From positions 1-64,000 of the forward strand of contig JBKQHQ010000240.1 in NCBI GenBank assembly GCA_052148715.1: 64,000 nt of DNA, in the 5' to 3' direction. The notes beneath the pieces were generated by a model. The model had not been told where the DNA came from and ran no database searches. It worked only from the letters and a program-made list of their open reading frames with translations. The DNA is from JBKQHQ01 sp052148715 (GTDB lineage: Bacteria; Pseudomonadota; Alphaproteobacteria; Rhizobiales; Xanthobacteraceae). Position 1 is the stretch's first letter, and each line of letters starts with the position of its first letter. A program made the translations under genes and the position numbers. Positions 16,445 through 25,328 of this stretch are shown here, piece after piece.

Positions 16445-18889
16445 ATGGCGCACATTTTCCTGAGCTACTCGTCGAAGCACCGCGACCTGACCCGGCAGCT
16501 CGCCGCCGCGATCGAGGCCGACGGCTACACCGTTTGGTGGGACCGCGACCTGGAAAGCTGGGGCTCGTATCAGAAGCAGATCCGCGACGCGCTCGATGCG
16601 GCCCGCGTCGTCGTCGTCATCTGGAGCGAAGGCGCCAGGGCCTCCGACTACGTCTATGCGGAAGCGAGGCGCGCCTTCGACGACGGCAAGCTTGTCAATG
16701 TCTGTGCGCCGGATTTTCCGATGCGCGAGATCCCCGAGCCGATGAGCGTCTCGCACATCGACGCCGTCACCGACCATTCCGGCATCCTCGCGACCATCGC
16801 CTCGGTCTGGTCGGGCACGCCAATCAAGACGCGCGTTCCCTATCACGAGCTGTTCTTTGGCCGCTGCGGTCGCCGCCTGCTCGACGCCAAGCGCAAGCCG
16901 CTCAACCGCCATCTGGAGGAGGTCAATCCCTCGGAGCTGCTGCAGGCCGTGTACGAGGTCGTGCCGTTCGTCGATGTCGCGGGCCGCAAGGCGGAGGTGT
17001 TGGCCTGGTGCCGGCTCGGAACGCGGGCAACCGTGGGGCGCCTAATCCACGGCCCGGGCGGGCTCGGCAAGACCCGGCTGATGATCGATGTCGCCGCCGC
17101 GCTCGCCTCCGACGGTTGGCTCGCCGGCTTCCTCGATCGCCCGCCGGACAAGAAGGACGCACTCCAGCACCTTCGGGAGAACGCGCTCGATCAGCTCATC
17201 TCCGTCGGGGACGAGCCCGGCGTGCTGATCGTCATGGACTATGCCGAGGGGCGCCGGAACGAGATCGATTGGCTCGTGAAAAAGCTCGATGCTCGCCCTC
17301 GCGATGAGACCCGCCTCCTACGGCTCGTGCTGCTGGCGCGCTCGGCCGGCGGCTGGTGGCATGATCTCCACGACAAGACGGACGAGATCGGGCGCGTGTT
17401 CCGACGGCCTTTAGTCGTCGACGGCAGCGATGCCGAGGTCTCCAAACAAGCGCGGATAGCCGGGCGTTTCGGTGACGTGATCGGATTGGAGCTGATTCCA
17501 ACCGGCCAAGCCCGCGTCGACTTCTTCCATGCGAGCGTCCAGGCATTCGCGCCGGTAGTACGAGCCATCGGCTGGCCGGCGTGTACCGGCAGCGAGCCGA
17601 ACCCGCAGCGGCTGATGCGCTATCGTCATGAGCCCGCCTTTGCCCGCCCGCTCGCCTTGCAGATGGAGGCACTCCTCTATCTCGGTATGGCCGAGGTGGA
17701 CCCGGATCTGGTCGGCATCGACGCGGTGCTGGACAAGGTCCTCGGCCTCGAGCGCAAGCATTGGTCGAAGCTCATCGGCGCGCTCGATGGCGAGCGCGAG
17801 CACGATTTGCGCCGCGGCATTTCGCAGATAACGGCGGTAGCCGGCGTAGCAAGCCAAGACGCCGCCACCGAGCTGCTGATGCGCGATCGCCACTACAAGC
17901 GCGAGGCTCCCGACCATGTGCGGCCGGTGCTCAGCGGCCTGACGCGGATCTACGGCACCGGCAAGGGCGGCATCGTCCCGCTCGAACCCGACCTGATCGG
18001 CGAGCACGAGGTCGCAACCACCGCCGACGTGCGCCTCGTCGACGCCTGCCTGGATTGGATCGCAACGCTTCCCGACGCGGAGCAGTCCAGAAGACGCAAG
18101 GATCTCGTCACGGTGCTGCAGCGCGCGACCCTTCCCGAGCATGGCGACGAACGCGCCGGCAAGGCCGCCGGATTGCTCGAGCATCTCCTCCGCCATCGAG
18201 GACAAGAACTGGCGGCCGAGCTGATTGCCGTCGTGATCGACACACCCGGTGCGCTGGGGGAGATCATCGGTACGCACCTTGACAGTCTCGACGACGAAAC
18301 GCTCGAGAGTCTCGATAATGCGCTTCCCCTTCAGTCCTTGGCGCTCATGGATCTTTCGTTGCGCATCGCCGAGCGGCGGGACCAACTGGCACGAAGCTTG
18401 AAATCCGCCGCTGACGCGGCGGAAGAGCTTGCCGAGGACCACAAGATTGCAGTCCTGTCCGACTTGGCCGCCAGGTCAGGGACGCTCAGCGTCCGCCTCT
18501 CCAACCTTGGCCGCCGCGAGGACGCCCTCGCCGCATCCCAAGAGGCCGTCGACATCTATCGCCGCCTCGCACAAGCCCGCCCCGACGCCTTCCTCCCCGA
18601 TCTCGCGACAAGCATCAGTGTGACGTCCGACATCCTGTTTGCGCTCGATCGCCACGCGGAAGCCGCGACGGCGGCGCGCCAGGCCCTGGAGACACTTCTC
18701 CCCTTCGTGCAGCGATATCCCGACACCTATGAGGGGTTGGCGAAAACCATTGCCGCCGATCTCATTCGCTACAGCGCGGCCGCCGGCGTCGAGCCCGACC
18801 CGGACTTGCTCCTGCGGGCCGCCCGGGCGCTTCGCCTGCCGCCTGCGACACCTGACGAAGGCAGCGCCGAGCCGCCTCCTCCACCCTAA
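16445..18889 (+). CDS. TIR-STAND NTPase-TPR protein
   Basis: An 814-residue protein. Residues 1-125 are a TIR domain: HIFLSYSSKHRDL at 3-15, GYTVWWDRDL at 27-36, and VVIWSEGARASDYVYAEA with Glu73 at the catalytic NADase position. Residues ~165-450 are a STAND-type NTPase with Walker A GPGGLGKT at 203-210 and Walker B VLIVMDYAE at 260-268. The C-terminal ~250 residues are helical with TPR-like repeats (LGRREDALAASQEAVDIYRRLA and a second copy after it). In this class the repeats sense a trigger, the NTPase oligomerises, and the TIR consumes NAD+ or makes a signal. The gene follows the SLOG-SLATT gene by 27 bases. Its end overlaps the convergent VOC gene by four bases. Confidence 0.88.
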   Translation: MAHIFLSYSSKHRDLTRQLAAAIEADGYTVWWDRDLESWGSYQKQIRDALDAARVVVVIWSEGARASDYVYAEARRAFDDGKLVNVCAPDFPMREIPEPMSVSHIDAVTDHSGILATIASVWSGTPIKTRVPYHELFFGRCGRRLLDAKRKPLNRHLEEVNPSELLQAVYEVVPFVDVAGRKAEVLAWCRLGTRATVGRLIHGPGGLGKTRLMIDVAAALASDGWLAGFLDRPPDKKDALQHLRENALDQLISVGDEPGVLIVMDYAEGRRNEIDWLVKKLDARPRDETRLLRLVLLARSAGGWWHDLHDKTDEIGRVFRRPLVVDGSDAEVSKQARIAGRFGDVIGLELIPTGQARVDFFHASVQAFAPVVRAIGWPACTGSEPNPQRLMRYRHEPAFARPLALQMEALLYLGMAEVDPDLVGIDAVLDKVLGLERKHWSKLIGALDGEREHDLRRGISQITAVAGVASQDAATELLMRDRHYKREAPDHVRPVLSGLTRIYGTGKGGIVPLEPDLIGEHEVATTADVRLVDACLDWIATLPDAEQSRRRKDLVTVLQRATLPEHGDERAGKAAGLLEHLLRHRGQELAAELIAVVIDTPGALGEIIGTHLDSLDDETLESLDNALPLQSLALMDLSLRIAERRDQLARSLKSAADAAEELAEDHKIAVLSDLAARSGTLSVRLSNLGRREDALAASQEAVDIYRRLAQARPDAFLPDLATSISVTSDILFALDRHAEAATAARQALETLLPFVQRYPDTYEGLAKTIAADLIRYSAAAGVEPDPDLLLRAARALRLPPATPDEGSAEPPPPP

Positions 18890-19779
18890 TCCCGCTGCCG
18901 CAGATAGTCCGCGGTCGGCGGCGGAGCCCAGATGTCGCGCGGGCCGGGGCCGCCCCACACCTTGGGGCGCTGCGGATGGTCGCGGTGCCAGGGGCGCGGA
19001 TCGAAATAGCCGAGCGCTTCGTCGAGCATCTTGTCGAGCTCGGTGAACAGCTCGACGATCTGGTCGTCGGGATTGCGGTGGTAGGTGAAGATATTGTGGC
19101 CCGGGCCGTGCCGCCCGGGGCCCCAGATGATCGGGATGTTGCGCCCGCCGAGGAAATCGCAGGCGAGTTGCACATGCGCCCAGTCTTTCAGCTCGAAGGC
19201 GATGTGATGCATCTTCGCGGTCTTCGCGCGCACGAAATTCACCGTGTGGTGATCGGGACCGCAGCGCAAGAACACGAACCAGTCCTCGATCCAATCCGAC
19301 ACCCGGAAGCCGAGCACCTTGGTGTAGAACTCGGCCATGGCACCCGGGTCGGGCACGCAGAAGGCCAGATGTCCGAGCTTGAGCGGCCCGATGCCGGCGA
19401 CCGGCTGGTTCGTACCGACCGGGCTTGCGGTCGTGAACAGCTCGATGCGCGTTCCCTTCGGGTCCGCGAACGCCAAAGCCTTGGGGATGCCGGGGCTCGG
19501 GTCGCGGCGTTCTTCGCAGCGTACGCCCTCGCGCTCGAGCGCGCGGCTCATGTCGGCGAATTCCGCTTCGGGCGCGACCTGGAACGACAGCGCCGCGCAG
19601 CCTTCCTGCGGGCGCTCCTCGAGCACGACGACGAGGTCGCCGAGCTTGGTCGCGAGGCAGGCGCGGCCTGACGCCCGCTCGGCGAGGACGAGCCCGGCGA
19701 TGGTCGTGTAATAGTCGATCTGGCGCGCGAGATCGGGCGTCCCGAAGGTGGCGTGGCCGATGCGTTTGACGTTGATCAT
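18886..19779 (-). CDS. VOC-superfamily (extradiol dioxygenase-like) protein
   Basis: A 297-residue protein with two vicinal-oxygen-chelate modules. The N-terminal module begins RIGHATFGTPDL. The second carries the putative metal ligands: His in KLGHLAFCV, His in MHHIAFEL and Glu in QIVELFTE, as in catechol 2,3-dioxygenases. The last 40 residues are a Pro/Trp-rich tail. Start is ATG 19779 with GTGAGAGAG upstream. The aromatic substrate cannot be told; no ring-degradation operon surrounds it. Confidence 0.87.
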   Translation of the reverse strand: MINVKRIGHATFGTPDLARQIDYYTTIAGLVLAERASGRACLATKLGDLVVVLEERPQEGCAALSFQVAPEAEFADMSRALEREGVRCEERRDPSPGIPKALAFADPKGTRIELFTTASPVGTNQPVAGIGPLKLGHLAFCVPDPGAMAEFYTKVLGFRVSDWIEDWFVFLRCGPDHHTVNFVRAKTAKMHHIAFELKDWAHVQLACDFLGGRNIPIIWGPGRHGPGHNIFTYHRNPDDQIVELFTELDKMLDEALGYFDPRPWHRDHPQRPKVWGGPGPRDIWAPPPTADYLRQRD

Positions 19780-19964
19780 GGCTCTCTCACTTTGACTGCC
19801 AAGGCCCAAGACCCCGGCTCATTCGCCGATCGCAGCGCGCCTAGCTTAGAGCGCGTCGAGCCTGCCGCCTAGCAGTCCGAACCCGCCAAACGGATTGCAG
19901 GTCTCGACCTTGGCGCGCCAAACACCCCGTGGCATCGTCCGCCCGCCATTGCCGAAAGGTCATC

Positions 19965-21965
19965 ATGTTCATCCCACGGCGCACGCTTTTCGGCGATCCG
20001 AGCCGCGCGCAAGCGACTATCAGCCCCGACGGACGCTGGCTGTCATGGCTCGCGCCACACAACGGCGTCCTCAACGTTTGGGTCGCTCCGGTCGAGGATC
20101 TCGCGGCGGCGCGCTGCATTACCCGCGATACGCGGCGCGGCATCCAGTTCCACATGTGGACCCATGACCGGGCGCATGTTCTCTATATCCAGGACCGCGA
20201 CGGCGACGAAAACTGGCACGTTTTTGCCGTCGACGTCGGCAGCGGAGCCGAGCGTGATCTGACACCGGTCGACGGCGTTCACGCCACGCTTGCGGGGGCC
20301 TCGCCGGATCGGCCGGACACCGTCGTGATCGGTCTCAACGACCGTGATGCAAGCTGGCACGACCTCTATGAGATCGACATCGCGACCGCCGATCGCCGCC
20401 TGCTGCTGCGCAATGAGGACGAGCTTTCCGGCTTCGTGCTCGACCGCCGGCTGCGCGTTCGATTGGCCGCGCGCGAGCTGCCGGGCGGCGAGCGGTTGGT
20501 GCTGCGCCACGAGAGCGGCTGCTTCCGCGACATGCTGCGCATTCCGCACGAGGACAGCCTCGGCACGACCTTCCTGAGTTGCAATGCCGCCGGTGACGCC
20601 GTCTTTGCCTATAGCTCGATGGGGCGGGACCGGACGGCCCTCCTCAGAGTCGACTGGGCGAGCGGGCGGCAGGTCGTGCTGGCGGAGCATGCCAAAGCCG
20701 ATATCGACGAGTTTTTGATCAATCCCGTGACGGACGAGGTCGAGGCCGCAAGCGCCGATCATCTGCGCCGCGAGTGGCTCCCGGTCGCCGGCGGCGAGGC
20801 TGCCTACCGCGATCTCGATTTCCTCCAGCGGCAGTTGCCGGGCGAGATCGCCGTCACCTCGCAGAGCGCGGACAATCGGCAATGGGTGGTGCACCGCTCG
20901 AGCCCACAGGTGCCGGGCAGCTATTATCTGTTCGACCGCAGGCGGCAGTCATTGCGCGAGCTTTTCGCGACGCGCCCTGAGCTCGCGCAAGCGCCGCTGC
21001 GGCCGATGCACGCGAAAATCATCCGCGCCCGCGACGGGCTCGAGCTCGTCTCCTACTTGACGCTGCCGCAAGGAGAGTCCGCGCGGCCGCCGAAGCCGCT
21101 GCCGATGGTCTTGCTCGTCCATGGCGGGCCTTGGTCGCGCAATTTCTACGGTTTTGATCCATTGCACCAGTGGCTCGCCGACCGCGGCTATGCGGTGCTC
21201 AACGTCAACTTCCGCGGCTCGACCGGCTTCGGCAAGGCCTTTCTGAATGCGGGCGATCTGGAATGGGGCCGCAAGATGCAGGACGACCTCATCGACGCCG
21301 TCGAATGGGCGATCGCGGAGGGGATTGCCGCGCGCGACCGCGTCGCCATCATGGGTGCATCCTACGGCGGCTACGCGACGCTGGCGGCGCTCGCCTTCAC
21401 GCCGGACGTCTTTTGTTGCGGCGTCGACCGGGTCGGGCCGTCCAATCTTGAGACCATGCTCGCGACCTCGCCGGCCTACTGGGCCTCGTTCTTCGAATTC
21501 GAGGCCCGCCGGGTCGGCGATCCGCGCACCAAGGCCGGCCGCGCGCTGCTGCGCGAACGCTCGCCGCTGCACCAGGCGCATGCGATCAGGAAGCCGCTGC
21601 TCATCGGCCAAGGCGCGCGGGACCCGCGCGTCAAACAGGCGGAATCCGACCAGATCGTCGCCGCCATGCGGGCGCGCTCGCTGCCGGTGACCTACGTCCT
21701 CTACGCCGACGAGGGCCACGGCTTCGGCCGCCCGCAGAGCCGCCTCTCGTGGTTTGCGATCGCCGAGGCCTTCCTCGCCGCCCACCTCGGCGGCCGCGCC
21801 GAGCCGCTTGGGCAAGATCTCGACGGCGCCAACCTCGAGGTGCGCGAGGGCGCCGAGCAGATTGCCGGGCTGGCGGACGCGCTGCGGACCACGCATGCGG
21901 CCGGGCTGCTGACGGGGCAGCTCACTCCTGCAAGCCCGCAACGATCGACTCCACCGCCGCCTTGA
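19965..21965 (+). CDS. S9-family prolyl oligopeptidase-like serine peptidase
   Basis: A 666-residue protein with an N-terminal beta-propeller of WD-like blades (SPDGRWLSWLAP and similar) and a C-terminal alpha/beta hydrolase domain. The catalytic Ser is in GASYGGYA, Asp in QGARDPRV and His in DEGHGFGRP; VHGGPWSRN provides the oxyanion region. The arrangement fits acylaminoacyl-peptidase/DPP-like S9C enzymes. There is no signal peptide, so it is probably cytosolic. Start is ATG 19965 with GAAAGG upstream. The 3' end overlaps the convergent HepT gene by 44 bases, so the last ~14 residues (Pro-rich) may be an extension. Confidence 0.9.
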   Translation: MFIPRRTLFGDPSRAQATISPDGRWLSWLAPHNGVLNVWVAPVEDLAAARCITRDTRRGIQFHMWTHDRAHVLYIQDRDGDENWHVFAVDVGSGAERDLTPVDGVHATLAGASPDRPDTVVIGLNDRDASWHDLYEIDIATADRRLLLRNEDELSGFVLDRRLRVRLAARELPGGERLVLRHESGCFRDMLRIPHEDSLGTTFLSCNAAGDAVFAYSSMGRDRTALLRVDWASGRQVVLAEHAKADIDEFLINPVTDEVEAASADHLRREWLPVAGGEAAYRDLDFLQRQLPGEIAVTSQSADNRQWVVHRSSPQVPGSYYLFDRRRQSLRELFATRPELAQAPLRPMHAKIIRARDGLELVSYLTLPQGESARPPKPLPMVLLVHGGPWSRNFYGFDPLHQWLADRGYAVLNVNFRGSTGFGKAFLNAGDLEWGRKMQDDLIDAVEWAIAEGIAARDRVAIMGASYGGYATLAALAFTPDVFCCGVDRVGPSNLETMLATSPAYWASFFEFEARRVGDPRTKAGRALLRERSPLHQAHAIRKPLLIGQGARDPRVKQAESDQIVAAMRARSLPVTYVLYADEGHGFGRPQSRLSWFAIAEAFLAAHLGGRAEPLGQDLDGANLEVREGAEQIAGLADALRTTHAAGLLTGQLTPASPQRSTPPPP

Positions 21966-22266
21966 GCGGCGGCAGATCGTCACGAATGACTTTCCAAATG
22001 ATCTCATTCGAGATGGCGTAGTAGTCATGCCGTAAGACATTGCCGATGCCTGCAATGCTGGGCCATCGTATCTGCGGCTGTGTTGCCTTCAACTCGACAG
22101 GAAGATGTCGAGTGGCCTCGGATATGATTTCAATCCCGCGTTGGACGCCGTGTTTGAGAAGCCACTGACGCTCAAACTCTGCAAACGTCTTTCCCGCGAG
22201 CGCCTCTTGGATCCCGTCGATTGCTTTCAGAATTTCATCCAGGATCGGCGCAGCTTTCCTCGCCAT
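21922..22266 (-). CDS. hepT: HepT-like toxin (HEPN domain)
   Basis: A 114-residue HEPN protein of the HepT family. The RNase signature R-x(4-6)-H-x-Y is represented by RHDYY within GNVLRHDYYAIS. The helical pattern and GIEIISEATRHLP are typical. HepT toxins act on RNA and are neutralised by AMPylation or binding by MntA. Its start shares one base with the stop of the upstream MntA gene (TGATG), so the two are translationally coupled. Confidence 0.88.
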   Translation of the reverse strand: MARKAAPILDEILKAIDGIQEALAGKTFAEFERQWLLKHGVQRGIEIISEATRHLPVELKATQPQIRWPSIAGIGNVLRHDYYAISNEIIWKVIRDDLPPLKAAVESIVAGLQE

Positions 22267-22571
22267 CAGAACACGCGTACCGCCGATTGCTCGATATCCT
22301 TTCTCAGCATGGGGTGCAAGCTGTCCCGCGTCGTGACGTCCACTTCCATTCCAAGCTCAGCCTCGAGCAAAAGCTTGATGTCAACCAGGTCAAAAAGGCT
22401 GAATTTGCTGTCAGGATCGTAATCGATAAAGAGATCGAGGTCGCTATCCGCGCTCGCTTCATCTCGGACGGTCGAGCCGAATACGTAGAGGGAGGTCGCG
22501 CCCATCGCCCGGATGGCGTCGGCATACCCCTTCAGCTTGGTGACCGCTTCGGTCTTGTTCATGAAAGCCAT
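22266..22571 (-). CDS. mntA: MntA-like nucleotidyltransferase antitoxin
   Basis: A ~101-residue minimal nucleotidyltransferase. The motif GS-x(10)-D-x-D is clear: VFGSTVRDEASADSDLDLF, with a third acid in MEVDVT. MntA antitoxins transfer AMP to the Tyr of the HepT R-x-H-x-Y region. Start could be ATG 22571 or 22562 (MAFMNKTEAV); longer upstream extensions lack coding character. It is cotranscribed with hepT. Confidence 0.88.
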   Translation of the reverse strand: MAFMNKTEAVTKLKGYADAIRAMGATSLYVFGSTVRDEASADSDLDLFIDYDPDSKFSLFDLVDIKLLLEAELGMEVDVTTRDSLHPMLRKDIEQSAVRVF

Positions 22572-22755
22572 ATTAGCACAAATCGCATCCACTTTGTCGC
22601 TCTTCCCGACATCGGCTTCGCGCGTTATCTCGTGGCGGATCTCCGGAACTGCGACGGACCTCCCATTACTGTACCTCATATTCAACGGGAATTGAACTGG
22701 TCCGTTCAGCGGCACGAAAACCGCCGGCGGCATGATGCGCCCAGACTACCAGTCG

Positions 22756-23002
22756 TCATGCCGACGCGGCGGTGAAGGTAATTCGGCCTCCCCTTCCGGG
22801 CTTCCTGCGGCGCTTTACAACGAATTCAACATCGCGATCGAAGTTCGTGAGAAACCCCGTCAACCGGTTGATCGAGTATTCGCGGAAATTACTCTTGAAC
22901 ATGCGGGACACCTGGGGCTGGCATGATGCCCATGAGCTTTCCGGCTCGTATATACTCATCGATTGTCAATGACCCGCCAAATTTCTGACCGACCGCGTCC
23001 AT
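22756..23002 (-). pseudogene. Frameshifted Xre/HigA-type antitoxin remnant
   Basis: Two adjoining minus frames together spell the end of a HigA/Xre antitoxin: KLMGI in one frame, then QPQVSRMFKSNFREYSINRL and FLTNFDRDVEFVV, finishing GRITFTAA, in the next. The join is at about 22924, where one extra base breaks the helix-turn-helix. Family members read LMGIxQPxVSxLxxGxFxxYSxxRLxxFL through this region. The N-terminal part (from MDAVGQKF) is also poorly conserved. No toxin partner is adjacent. Read as a decayed antitoxin. Confidence 0.6.
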
Positions 23003-23052
23003 GTAAGAGTTTCCTCGCTGGAACGGCCACGGGAATAAGTTAAGTGTTCTGG

Positions 23053-24474
23053 CTAAATCAGCCGCCCTGTTTCCCCGGCCGGCCCTCCATTTTCGACGCC
23101 GACCTCCGTGCCCGACGGAAATCGAAGTCGACATGCCAGGCCCGGGCCGTTATCCGCCATCTCGATACGCGCGCCGTGCAGACGAGCGACGGCGGCGACA
23201 AGGCTGAGGCCGAGCCCGTTGCCCGGGCTGCGGCGACTCCGCTCCAGCCGGTAAAACCGCTTGAAGACATGTTGGCATTCATTGACCGGAATTCCCGGCC
23301 CATTGTCGGCGACCGAAATGACGGCGCCGCCGTCACTCCGAGCGACCTCCACCGTCACCTGGCCGGCTTCGCGGCCATGCTTGATGGCGTTGTCGACGAG
23401 ATTGGCCACCGCATCGAACAGGAGATCTTTATCGCCTGCGACGAGCACGTGTTGATCCGCGACCGCGTTGAGCTGCCCACCCTTCATTTCCGCCGCGGCA
23501 TCGAATAGCTCGACCACATCACTTGCGATCTCGGTCAAGTCGACGGTGCGGAACGCCGACGTTCGATCCCGCGCCTCGATCTGGGAGATCCGCATGAGCG
23601 AGGCGAACATGCGAAGGACGCCATCAAGGTCCGTGATCGTATCGCCGATCAGCGTCTGGTCATCGTCGCCCTTACGCGGCCGGTTATAGCCCTTCTCGAG
23701 CCGCCCGCGGATGCGGGCCAGAGGGGTGCGCAAGTCGTGCGCCACATTGTCGGTGACTTGCTTCACCTCCCCCATCAACGATTCGATGCGGTCGAGCATC
23801 AAATTGAGGTTCTCGGCGAGCTGATCCCATTCGTCTCGTGTACCCCGCAGCGGCATCCGCTTGCCGAGACCGGTCTGCATGATGGCCCGGCTGGTCGCAT
23901 TGATGGCTTCGATCCGGCCCACCGTGCGCCGTGTGACGGAAACGCTGGCCATTCCCGCCAGAACGAATATCAATGCGATGCCCAAAAGCAGCGCCGTGTT
24001 GATCTTCTTCGCGAACTCATCCAGATCGTCGATGTCGTTGCCCGCCAGCAAATGATAACCGTCCGGAAGCGTATCAAACCTTGCTCGCAACAACGGACGA
24101 CCCGCCGCATCCGGCTCCGGCGCGCTGAAATTCGCCCATCCAGTGGAGCCCTTCAAGGTCGACGGCCAGACCTTCAGATTACCGGCGACGGGAGTGAACG
24201 AGGGGTCGGCGAGCAGGTAAGATCCGCCTCCGAAACGTTCATCGGCGAGACGTTGCTCAATCGCGGCAGTCAGCCCGACCCGCCCGGCGCGATCGTAGGC
24301 TCTTTGCAGGACCCCAAGCTCCGCTTCGATGGCGTGATCCGATCGGCCGCGCACGTAGGAAGCGGTGGACCAATAAACGTAGCCGAAAAGGGCGAAGACC
24401 GCCGCGCCGAATATTGCAATACAGATCAGCGCCAGCTTGAGCGTGGATGACCGTAAGGTCTTAGCCAGGAGCAC
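23053..24474 (-). CDS. Two-component sensor histidine kinase
   Basis: A 473-residue membrane kinase. Two membrane helices (about 16-36 and 160-180) flank a ~125-residue periplasmic sensor region; a HAMP segment follows, then the phosphoacceptor His in DNVAHDLRTPL. The ATPase domain has N box ANLVDNAIKHG, G1 VADNGPGIP and G2 GNGLGLSLV. Start is placed at GTG 24474, overlapping the regulator's 3' end by 14 bases, as is usual in such pairs. It should phosphorylate the OmpR-type regulator encoded just upstream. Signal unknown. Confidence 0.9.
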   Translation of the reverse strand: MLLAKTLRSSTLKLALICIAIFGAAVFALFGYVYWSTASYVRGRSDHAIEAELGVLQRAYDRAGRVGLTAAIEQRLADERFGGGSYLLADPSFTPVAGNLKVWPSTLKGSTGWANFSAPEPDAAGRPLLRARFDTLPDGYHLLAGNDIDDLDEFAKKINTALLLGIALIFVLAGMASVSVTRRTVGRIEAINATSRAIMQTGLGKRMPLRGTRDEWDQLAENLNLMLDRIESLMGEVKQVTDNVAHDLRTPLARIRGRLEKGYNRPRKGDDDQTLIGDTITDLDGVLRMFASLMRISQIEARDRTSAFRTVDLTEIASDVVELFDAAAEMKGGQLNAVADQHVLVAGDKDLLFDAVANLVDNAIKHGREAGQVTVEVARSDGGAVISVADNGPGIPVNECQHVFKRFYRLERSRRSPGNGLGLSLVAAVARLHGARIEMADNGPGLACRLRFPSGTEVGVENGGPAGETGRLI

Positions 24475-25153
24475 GGATGCAAAACCCGACGCCGCGAATG
24501 GTATGAATGAGCGGATACGCTTGATGACCGTCGACCTTGCGGCGGACGCGTCCGATGTAGACGTCGATGATGTTGGTCGTGGGGTCAAAATGGAGATCCC
24601 ATACATGCTGTAGCAGCATCGCTCGCGGGACAACCCGGCCTTCGTTGCGAACCAGATACTCAAGAACCTGGAATTCTCGCGGCAGCAGATCGATCTCCTG
24701 GCCGCCCCGCCTCGTCGTCCGCAACATGAGGTCCAGCTCGAGGTCGCCGACACGCAACACCGTCTCCTTGACCACGGTCGCGCTGCGGCGCGCCAAAGCC
24801 TCGACACGCGCCAACAATTCCGCGAAAGCGAACGGCTTGACGAGGTAATCATCACCGCCGGCTCGCAGACCGCGCACCCGATCATCGATCTCGCCGAGAG
24901 CACTGATGATCAAGGCGGGCGTGACGATCCCATCCTCCCGCAGGCTCCGGATAACCGCGATTCCGTCCATGCCCGGAAGCATGCGATCGATTGTCATGAC
25001 CGCGTAGTCGGCGGAACGTCCGCGGCTCAATCCGTCCTTGCCGTTGAGCGCCAGGTCAACCTGATAGCCGCTGGTCGCAAGCGAATCCACAACCTGCTCG
25101 GCGGTTTCCAGGTCGTCCTCGACGACGAGTATACGGCGCCGTCCTCCCGCCAT
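24461..25153 (-). CDS. OmpR/PhoB-family response regulator
   Basis: A 230-residue DNA-binding regulator. The receiver domain has ILVVEDDLE, the phosphoacceptor Asp in VMTIDRMLPGMDG (TIDRMLP), and Lys in YLVKPFAFAELL. The winged-helix output domain shows LLPREFQVLEYLVRNEG and the recognition region TTNIIDVYIGRVRRKVD. ATG 25153 is preferred (CGGAAGATC upstream); an in-frame TTG seven codons earlier is possible. It forms an operon with the sensor kinase downstream and is divergent from a small secreted protein. Confidence 0.92.
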   Translation of the reverse strand: MAGGRRRILVVEDDLETAEQVVDSLATSGYQVDLALNGKDGLSRGRSADYAVMTIDRMLPGMDGIAVIRSLREDGIVTPALIISALGEIDDRVRGLRAGGDDYLVKPFAFAELLARVEALARRSATVVKETVLRVGDLELDLMLRTTRRGGQEIDLLPREFQVLEYLVRNEGRVVPRAMLLQHVWDLHFDPTTNIIDVYIGRVRRKVDGHQAYPLIHTIRGVGFCIRAPG

Positions 25154-25236
25154 GATCTTCCGACTCCCAACCAATGTCCGAGGGCACTTGAATAAGCCAT
25201 TCTATCATAAACCGACAATTTGAAAACTAACATAAT

Positions 25237-25260
25237 AGTCAGGAACTGACTTATTAGTCA
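25237..25260. promoter_or_regulatory. Candidate operator in divergent promoter region
   Basis: An inverted repeat AGTCAGGAACTGACT is followed by another TTAGTCA in AT-rich DNA between the OmpR-type regulator and the divergent secreted-protein gene. Repeated half-sites of this kind suit an OmpR-family regulator, possibly autoregulation. Inference only. Confidence 0.4.
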
Positions 25261-25328
25261 TTTGACCAACGACGCCTAACGGCGTTTGTGCAGGCTGGGG
25301 GCGTCTCGCGACAACTGGAGCAAATATC

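Noticed and set aside
14498..18889. Classical Thoeris (ThsA/ThsB)
   Set aside because: There is no SIR2 or macro-TM ThsA, and the TIR is fused to a STAND-TPR sensor. Only the TIR plus SLOG logic is shared.
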